Below, in pieces: positions 58,405 through 64,000 of a stretch of 64,000 bases of DNA; within the stretch, counting starts at the first letter, position 1; each line of letters begins with the position of its first letter. This stretch comes from Avidesulfovibrio sp964369685 (GTDB lineage: Bacteria; Desulfobacterota; Desulfovibrionia; Desulfovibrionales; Desulfovibrionaceae). The notes below the pieces were generated by a model. The model did no database searches. It saw only the letters and a program-made list of their open reading frames with translations, and was not told the origin of the DNA. The translations under genes were made by a program, and so were the position numbers. The DNA is taken from positions 145,172-209,171 of the forward strand of contig CAYJFB010000001.1 in assembly GCA_964369685.1 (NCBI GenBank). The letters run 5' to 3'.

Positions 58405-60009
58405 ATGTCTCAAGATAATCGTTTTTTGCTTATCGATAATTACGATTCATTTACATATAACTTGGTACAAGCTTTTCAAGCACTCGGCAAAGATCCGTTG
58501 GTGCTCAAGAATGATGACCCGCGTGTGCTTGAGTTGGCTGTCAGTTCGGAGTTGGAGATGGTGTGTTTGTCTCCGGGACCGGGACATCCCCAAAACGCGG
58601 GCTATTGCATGGATTTTTTACAGCGCGTCGACAAAAGCATTCCCATTTTGGGGGTTTGTTTGGGGCATCAAGCGCTCGGCCTTGCGGCAGGAGCGACTGT
58701 CAATGTCGGCCCTGTAATCATGCACGGCAAAGCGTCGGATATTGTGCATGACGGAACGGGACTTTTTCACGGTTTGCCCAACCCCATGACTGTTGGGCGA
58801 TATCATTCACTGGTTGTGCGTCCTCAAAACGATATGGACACATGCCCGTTCACAGTGACCGCGCACGGTTCGGAAGGTGAAATCATGGCGTTGCAGTACA
58901 AAGACAGGCCATGGGTCGGTGTACAATTTCACCCGGAATCCATATTAACGCCTGAAGGGATTGCTTTGCTTGCCAATTTTCCGGCAAGCATTCTGCCCGA
59001 AAGCCGTAAGCAAGATTCGTTTACAGACATTTTAAATAGCCTCGCCGAAGGACAACATTTGACTGCAGAGATGGCAACAATAGGTTTTTCAGCGTTGTTT
59101 GACGGACATATGAGTGCTTCACAAGCGGGAAGCTTTTTAATGGGTTTACGAATGAAAGGCGAAAGTCCTTTGGAAATGGCACACGCAACCCGTGCCGCTT
59201 TGGCGCGTGCCGTACGTGTGGACGGTCTGCAAGGCACTTATATTGAAGTGGTGGGCACAGGCGGTGACGGTCGTCACACCTTCAATTGTTCCACCGCAAC
59301 CGCGCTGACTTTGGCAGGCATGGGGTATCAAGTGGTAAAACACGGTAACCGTGCGGTTTCTTCCACGTCAGGCAGTGCCGATGTGCTTGAGGGGTTGGGA
59401 TTCAACCTGGATATTCGTCCTGAAGAGGTTGCCGAATTGGTACAAAAAAGGCATTTTGCATTTCTTTTTGCACAAAAATTTCATCCTTGTTTTAAAAATA
59501 TTGCACCGTTGCGTAAAGAACTTGGCATTCGGACACTTTTTAATCTGCTTGGTCCATTGATTAATCCGGCCAGACCCACACACATTTTACTTGGGGTTGC
59601 CCGTCCGCATCTCGTGCAGCTGATGGCGGAAACCTTGGCACAATCGACCGTACAACGCGGTGCCGTGGTTTGCGGTGCAGGCGGCTATGATGAAATCACG
59701 CCTTTGGGATTGAATGAACTCATGATTCTTGATCAAGGTACGCTGACTCCCTTGACTCTCGATCCCAAAGATTACGGCGTTTTTCCGTGTGAGGCTGACG
59801 AATTGGCCGTTTCAAGTAAAGAGGAAGCCGTGCATACCCTTAAGGCATTGCTCTCGGGGAACGGCTCCAAAGCCATGCAGGACATGTTGTTGCTCAATGT
59901 GGGCATGTGTATTCATCTTTTGGAAAACAAGCCTTTGGCTTTGTGTATGGCAAAAGCCCGTGAAGCGTTGAGCGGCGGTGCAGGGAGGAAGATGCTTTAT
60001 GCGGCTTGA
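58405..60009 (+). CDS. trpGD: Fused anthranilate synthase component II / anthranilate phosphoribosyltransferase
   Basis: A bifunctional 534-residue protein. Residues 1 to about 195 form the glutamine amidotransferase (LIDNYDSFTYNLVQAF, catalytic Cys in LGVCLGHQALGLA, and VQFHPESILTPEG). From about 205 the phosphoribosyltransferase follows (VVGTGGDGRHTFNCSTATAL, KHGNRAVSSTSGSADVLE). The linker is only about 10-15 residues. The ATG at 58405 has GGGAGA 7 bases upstream; an earlier in-frame start lies in the non-conserved leader. A GTGCCCC/GGGGTAT hairpin lies between trpE and this gene. Confidence 0.96.
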   Translation: MSQDNRFLLIDNYDSFTYNLVQAFQALGKDPLVLKNDDPRVLELAVSSELEMVCLSPGPGHPQNAGYCMDFLQRVDKSIPILGVCLGHQALGLAAGATVNVGPVIMHGKASDIVHDGTGLFHGLPNPMTVGRYHSLVVRPQNDMDTCPFTVTAHGSEGEIMALQYKDRPWVGVQFHPESILTPEGIALLANFPASILPESRKQDSFTDILNSLAEGQHLTAEMATIGFSALFDGHMSASQAGSFLMGLRMKGESPLEMAHATRAALARAVRVDGLQGTYIEVVGTGGDGRHTFNCSTATALTLAGMGYQVVKHGNRAVSSTSGSADVLEGLGFNLDIRPEEVAELVQKRHFAFLFAQKFHPCFKNIAPLRKELGIRTLFNLLGPLINPARPTHILLGVARPHLVQLMAETLAQSTVQRGAVVCGAGGYDEITPLGLNELMILDQGTLTPLTLDPKDYGVFPCEADELAVSSKEEAVHTLKALLSGNGSKAMQDMLLLNVGMCIHLLENKPLALCMAKAREALSGGAGRKMLYAA

Positions 60010-61621
60010 TCGTTTTATTACAGCAAAACACGATGAACTGGCACTGTTGCGCAACAACGCCGAAACCATTTTGGAAAACGCAGCCATGCGCCGTGAACAA
60101 GCACGCATTGCCCGTCACACATTGCCGCCACGCTTTGCAGACGCCCTTAAAGCCTCGCCTCGTGCCGCGGACGTGCCGCATGTGATCGCCGAATTTAAAC
60201 GCGCGTCACCGTCAAAAGGTGATATTTTGCTCAACCTTGAACCGGAAATGGCGGCACACGAATACGCACAAGGCGGTGCATCATGTCTTTCTGTGCTCAC
60301 AGAAGAACAGTATTTCAAAGGTTCTGTGCATTTTCTTGAACGCATGACGGCACCTCGCTTACCCCTTTTGCGTAAAGATTTTCTTTTTGATCCGTTGCAA
60401 ATCGCCGCCACGGCAAACACTTCTGCCTCGGCACTTTTGCTCATCGTACGCCTGACACCGGACGTACACCTCTTGCGCACCTTGCGTGAACAAGCAGAAA
60501 GCTATGGACTTGATGCCGTTGTGGAAATTTTTGATGCAGAAGATCTCAACATCGCGCGAGATTCCGGTGCACGCATCATTCAAGTGAATGCAAGAAATTT
60601 AGAAACGTTCAGCATTAATCGTTCTGTCGCTTTGGAACTTGCACAAAAACACCACACCCCGAATGATAACGAAATATGGATCGCCGCAAGCGGTATTGAT
60701 AGCCCCACACACCTCAGAGAAGCTAAACAGGCAGGCTATGAAGCCACACTGATCGGCACAAGCCTTATGGATGGCGGCTCGCTGCGTGACAGTTTACGTT
60801 TTTTATTTTCGCTTCCCAACGATGATAAAAACGAAATAAAAACATTTCAATCGCTTTTGACTTCTTCTACTGCAAATCATGCAGTCTCACAGCCTTTGCG
60901 CACTGTGCATGATTTAGATCAGGCTACAGATACAAAGCAGACAACAGCGATGCATGTCTCAAAACCGTTGCTGAAAGTGTGTGGTTTGCGTCGGCAAGAA
61001 GATCTTGATTGTGCTCAAGCGTCTTGTGTAGATTGTTGCGGTTTTATTTTTGCAGACAAGAGTCCGCGTTACATCACGCCTACAGAAGCCGCCACATTGC
61101 AAAGCGGTACCATGCAACGGGTTGGTGTATTTACCACACACGATGTACAAACCATCGTTGATACGGTGCGTACGGCTCGTCTTGATGTTGTGCAACTTCA
61201 CGGCGAACAACCACTTGAAATCACTCAACAGATTACACAAACCCTGGGTGAACTTGATGCCAACAATATGTCAAGCGTCTTGCCGTGCTTTATTCGTGTG
61301 CTTTGGCCTGAACGGTATGCAAAAACAGCCGAGCTTCAAGCTGAAATGCAAAAACACATATCCTTTTGTCATGCTTTTTTGCTTGATGCAGGCACAAGCG
61401 GTGGTGGTTCAGGCACAACGATCACAGATACAACGTTACAGATCTTGGAAAATCTTCAATCACCGCTCCCTTGGTTTCTTGCAGGTGGCCTGACGCTTCA
61501 AAATGTCACAGCATTTCTGCAGTACTGTAAACCAAACGGCCTTGATTTCAACTCAGGTCTGGAATCTTCGGCAGGTTGTAAAGATCAGGAACAACTGAAA
61601 CGTTTAAAGATGTTTTTTTAA
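59999..61621 (+). CDS. trpCF: Fused indole-3-glycerol phosphate synthase / phosphoribosylanthranilate isomerase
   Basis: A bifunctional 540-residue protein for two successive steps. TrpC occupies about 1-268 (VIAEFKRASPSKGDI, PLLRKDFLFDPLQI, VNARNLETFSIN, AASGIDSPTHL). A variable Ser/Thr/Gln-rich linker of about 50 residues follows, then TrpF from residue 322 (LLKVCGLRRQEDLDCA, VGVFTTHDVQTIV, VVQLHGEQPLEI, LDAGTSGGGSG). The ATG at 59999 overlaps the trpGD stop by 11 bases. The enteric-style gene fusion is unusual for a Desulfovibrio relative. Confidence 0.95.
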   Translation: MRLDRFITAKHDELALLRNNAETILENAAMRREQARIARHTLPPRFADALKASPRAADVPHVIAEFKRASPSKGDILLNLEPEMAAHEYAQGGASCLSVLTEEQYFKGSVHFLERMTAPRLPLLRKDFLFDPLQIAATANTSASALLLIVRLTPDVHLLRTLREQAESYGLDAVVEIFDAEDLNIARDSGARIIQVNARNLETFSINRSVALELAQKHHTPNDNEIWIAASGIDSPTHLREAKQAGYEATLIGTSLMDGGSLRDSLRFLFSLPNDDKNEIKTFQSLLTSSTANHAVSQPLRTVHDLDQATDTKQTTAMHVSKPLLKVCGLRRQEDLDCAQASCVDCCGFIFADKSPRYITPTEAATLQSGTMQRVGVFTTHDVQTIVDTVRTARLDVVQLHGEQPLEITQQITQTLGELDANNMSSVLPCFIRVLWPERYAKTAELQAEMQKHISFCHAFLLDAGTSGGGSGTTITDTTLQILENLQSPLPWFLAGGLTLQNVTAFLQYCKPNGLDFNSGLESSAGCKDQEQLKRLKMFF

Positions 61622-61737
61622 GGTTCTTTTTATTTGAGTAACACGTTGCTTCAGTGCGATGTATACGCTTTGCATGATCTTGTCGTCCTTTGCGTCGGTT
61701 CTCATAAAAAGAAAAAAGATAAAAAGAAGGAACTGTT

Positions 61738-62907
61738 ATGAAATCTCATACGGGTTATTTTGGTGATTTTGGCGGTTGTTTTGTCCCTGAATTATTGATT
61801 CCGCCGTTGCGTGAACTTGAGCGTGCAATGGCAGACATCATGCCTTCGGAAGGGTTTCGGGCAGAATTGCATGAAGCGTTGTTTCATTATGCAGGACGCG
61901 AAACACCGTTGACGTTTTGTCCGACACTTTCTGCCAAGTTGGGTTTTTCGTTGTGGTTAAAACGTGAGGATTTGTTGCATACGGGGGCGCATAAGGTCAA
62001 CAACACTTTGGGTCAAGCCTTATTGGCGCGACATATGGGAAAAACGGCCTTGGTTGCCGAAACGGGTGCGGGGCAACATGGTGTGGCGACAGCCGCCGCC
62101 GCCGCGAGAATGGGTCTTGCGTGTACGATTTTTATGGGCGCCGAAGATGTTGAACGACAATCGGCAAATGTAAGACGGATGAAATGGCTCGGTGCCGAAG
62201 TGCGGCCTGTTCAAAGCGGTACCAAAACACTGAAAGACGCCATTAATGAAGCCCTTCGATATTGGATTGCCACGCAAGAAACGACGCACTATTGCTTTGG
62301 TACGGCAGCAGGCCCGCATCCTTTTCCATTATTGGTGCGAGAACTGCAAAGCGTTATCGGGCGTGAAACAAGAGCACAGATGCTTGCCCGTGCCGATCGT
62401 TTGCCTGATGCCGTAGTTGCGGCTGTGGGTGGCGGTTCAAATGCCATAGGCATGTTTCATCCGTTTGTTGAGGACAAAGGCGTACAGCTTTTCGGTGTTG
62501 AAGCGGCAGGCACGGGTGAGGAAGGCTGCTATAACTCGGCACCGTTGTCTTTGGGTAGCCCCGGTGTGCTCCATGGTCAATATACAATGCTGTTGCAAGA
62601 TCAAGATGGTCAGATTTTGCCGTCGCACTCTGTTTCGGCCGGGTTGGACTATCCCGGTGTCGGCCCCGAACACGCACATCTTAACGCTTGCGGACGGGTT
62701 CGTTATGTGCTTGTCAACGACAATGAAGCACTGAACGCGTTTAAAACGTTATGTAAAAGTGAAGGCATCCTTCCTGCACTGGAATCGTCTCACGCTTTGG
62801 CTTATGTTCTGGAACATCCAGAAGTGTTTCCGAAAGACGGTCATGTTGTGGTCAATCTTTCAGGCCGCGGCGATAAAGACATGGATATTGTTGACAAATA
62901 TTTGTAG
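61738..62907 (+). CDS. trpB: Tryptophan synthase beta chain
   Basis: Condenses indole with serine using PLP. The PLP Lys is in LLHTGAHKVNNTLGQALLA, and ETGAGQHGVATAAAAARMGL and VGGGSNAIGMFHPF are family hallmarks. 389 aa is normal for TrpB1, the TrpA-partnered form. It is followed by a composite repeat filling the 160-base gap before trpA; trpB and trpA are normally adjacent or overlapping. Confidence 0.97.
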   Translation: MKSHTGYFGDFGGCFVPELLIPPLRELERAMADIMPSEGFRAELHEALFHYAGRETPLTFCPTLSAKLGFSLWLKREDLLHTGAHKVNNTLGQALLARHMGKTALVAETGAGQHGVATAAAAARMGLACTIFMGAEDVERQSANVRRMKWLGAEVRPVQSGTKTLKDAINEALRYWIATQETTHYCFGTAAGPHPFPLLVRELQSVIGRETRAQMLARADRLPDAVVAAVGGGSNAIGMFHPFVEDKGVQLFGVEAAGTGEEGCYNSAPLSLGSPGVLHGQYTMLLQDQDGQILPSHSVSAGLDYPGVGPEHAHLNACGRVRYVLVNDNEALNAFKTLCKSEGILPALESSHALAYVLEHPEVFPKDGHVVVNLSGRGDKDMDIVDKYL

Positions 62908-62997
62908 TTTTTTTGGGGGGAGGATAATCCTCCCCCCAATCCCCCCTTTATTGCCGTGGCACGTTTCGGCGCTGCGCACCGTTCGCGTGCCACGGGA
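62908..62997 (+). repeat. Composite repeat copy 13: inside the trp operon
   Basis: Starts at the base after the trpB stop: T-run, perfect GGGGGGAGGAT/ATCCTCCCCCC hairpin (62915-62937), a second C-run CCCCCCTTT, then stem CCGTGGCACG (62954-62963) / CGTGCCACGG (62986-62995). The conserved tail is missing or replaced by GAACAAAAGGTTTTG. Confidence 0.8.
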
Positions 62998-63067
62998 ACA
63001 AAAGGTTTTGATGGGATATATACAACATATTATATATGAAAAATATTACAAGTAAGGACATTGGATC

Positions 63068-63847
63068 ATGAATACATTGAGTGAAGCGATATATACGGCG
63101 CAACGTGCAAACCGCGTTGCTTTGGTACCATTTATTACGGCAGGCTTTCCCGACACGGTGACCTTTTGGGAGGTGTTGGATGAATTGGACATGAACGGTG
63201 CGGACATTATTGAAATTGGGGTTCCTTTTTCCGATCCTGTTGCCGATGGCCCTGTGGTTGAAGCGGCTTCTCGCCGTGCGCTGGAACAAGGCGTGACTTT
63301 AGCTTGGATTTTAGAAGGTCTTGCAAAGCGCATTACCGAAAAGGGACGTTTTCGTGCACAGTTGGTGTTGATGGGGTATTATAATCCGTTTTTGCAATAT
63401 GGTTTAGAGCATTTGGCAAAAGCGTGTCTCGATGTCGGTGTCAGTGGATTGATTGTTCCCGATGTGCCGTTGGAAGAAAGTGAACCTTTACGCAGCGTTT
63501 TGAAAAAAAACGGCATAAGCTTGATTGCCTTGGTCGGACAAAACACGACACAAGAACGTATGAATGAATATGCAAAAGTCGCTGAAGGCTATGTGTATGT
63601 TGTGTCTGTTTTGGGCACCACAGGATCACGGACAGCTTTACCCGATGCGGTTATTGACACGTTGTGCCGTGCAAAGAACGCTTTTACCATCCCTGTTGCT
63701 TTGGGCTTTGGTTTGCATAATCCGGAACAACTTGAATACATGCCTAAAGACGCTTTACCTGATGCGGTTGTCTTTGGCAGTGCTTTATTGAATCATATTG
63801 ATCAAGGCTTTACTGTCAAAGAGTTTCTGCAACGTTGGTCTGCATGA
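63068..63847 (+). CDS. trpA: Tryptophan synthase alpha chain
   Basis: Releases indole from indole-3-glycerol phosphate and channels it to TrpB. The TIM-barrel marks are LVPFITAGFPD, the catalytic Glu in DIIEIGVPFSDPVADGPVVEAAS, VLMGYYNPFLQYG, GLIVPDVPLEES and VSVLGTTGSR. 259 aa is normal. Last gene of the operon in this window; a repeat in the opposite orientation follows, which suggests a convergent gene beyond the right edge. Confidence 0.96.
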   Translation: MNTLSEAIYTAQRANRVALVPFITAGFPDTVTFWEVLDELDMNGADIIEIGVPFSDPVADGPVVEAASRRALEQGVTLAWILEGLAKRITEKGRFRAQLVLMGYYNPFLQYGLEHLAKACLDVGVSGLIVPDVPLEESEPLRSVLKKNGISLIALVGQNTTQERMNEYAKVAEGYVYVVSVLGTTGSRTALPDAVIDTLCRAKNAFTIPVALGFGLHNPEQLEYMPKDALPDAVVFGSALLNHIDQGFTVKEFLQRWSA

Positions 63848-63875
63848 TGACAGGGCAGAAAAGGATACATGAAAA

Positions 63876-64000
63876 AAACAAGATTCTCAGAGCAGATTGA
63901 GACACGGTACGATTCGGGCGTTGATTCAGCCGCAAAGCGGTGAGTCAACGCCCGAATCGTACCGTGGAAACAAGGGGGTTTGGGGGGGATTATCCCCCCC
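63876..64000 (-). repeat. Composite repeat copy 14: full, minus orientation, cut by window end
   Basis: Minus-strand order: GGGGGGGATAATCCCCCCC hairpin (63982-64000, edge), AAACCCCCTTGTTTC, a 26-base stem with one mismatch (63903-63928 with 63941-63966, arms starting CACGGTACGA) whose loop itself pairs CCGC/GCGG, then the tail TCTCAATCTGCTCTGAGAATC and a T-run (63872-63902). By the rule seen in other copies, a minus-strand gene should end just beyond 64000. Confidence 0.88.

Noticed and set aside
45007..63050. The shared AT-rich string TATATATGAAAAATATTA-like at about 45010 and about 63035
   Set aside because: The similarity is limited to low-complexity AT sequence and can arise by chance.
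56519..63847. Wholesale transfer of the trp operon from an enteric bacterium
   Set aside because: Gene order and fusions fit, but the TrpE and TrpG segments look Desulfovibrio-like from memory and the linkers differ; kept as an open question and not called transfer.
16001..64000. The variable stems as integron attC sites
   Set aside because: They are long palindromes with conserved flanks, but the attC core ends (GTTRRRY and its partner) are missing, the flanks differ in length, and no tyrosine integrase or cassette array is present.
2061..64000. The composite repeats as insertion-sequence remnants, MITEs or a CRISPR array
   Set aside because: No terminal inverted repeats bounding the whole element, no visible target-site duplications, no transposase, and no regular repeat-spacer array. 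A MITE-like origin is not excluded, only unsupported.

Overview
The window reads as chromosome of a sulfate- or sulfite-respiring member of the Desulfovibrionaceae with moderate to low GC. The grounds are gene content and order: a FlxCBA-like iron-sulfur/flavin module, an F1-ATPase operon that starts with two b-type subunits, lacks atpB/atpE and follows a bactofilin gene, a lysS-lolE-lolD-bamA-amidase block, a BamA with an extra N-terminal domain, and Desulfovibrio-like LysS, TrpE and MoaE-type sequences. The genus cannot be fixed from the sequence. I see no phage, insertion sequence, CRISPR array, rRNA or tRNA.

Layout. 1-3.0 kb: the 3' part of an electron-transfer operon (FlxC-, FlxB-, FlxA-like). 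3.4-9.3 kb: a glycosyltransferase, CheV, a MoaE-like protein and a large TPR membrane protein carrying a CCHC zinc knuckle. 9.5-12.4 kb: copper export (CopA) diverging from its chaperone (CopZ). 12.6-15.9 kb: TrmL, a MATE pump, a possible small RNA or leaderless ORF, a C_GCAxxG_C_C redox protein and a periplasmic rhodanese. 16.1-25.7 kb: metK, then lysS-lolE-lolD-bamA-amiC for translation and envelope assembly. 25.9-33.6 kb: a PDZ lipoprotein, a bactofilin and the F1 ATP synthase operon. 33.9-40.7 kb: AmrS radical SAM enzyme, a nucleosidase plus phosphoribosyltransferase salvage pair, a second glycosyltransferase, FliM, a pyridoxal-type kinase and MurI. 41.3-44.8 kb: DnaE. 45.1-49.8 kb: a hexitol PTS operon (IICB, HPr, IIA, a 1-phosphofructokinase-type kinase, a zinc alcohol dehydrogenase). 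49.9-56.3 kb: an aminotransferase, a Memo-family protein, a second MATE pump, a D-2-hydroxyacid dehydrogenase and a CHASE-GGDEF diguanylate cyclase. 56.5-63.8 kb: a complete trp operon with a Trp-Trp-Trp leader peptide and attenuator, and fused TrpG-TrpD and TrpC-TrpF.

The main unexplained signal is a family of about a dozen composite intergenic repeats placed directly behind stop codons. A full copy has three parts: (A) a T-run, then a G-run/C-run hairpin, then a C-run; (B) a long inverted repeat whose sequence differs completely between copies while its two arms still match; (C) a conserved tail close to TTCAAGTTGCTCTGAGAATC followed by Ts. Copies interrupt the atp and trp operons. The element does not behave as an ordinary terminator in either direction and I do not recognise it as a named family. 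A second structural oddity is a perfect 62-bp palindrome with no loop between dnaE and the hexitol PTS operon.
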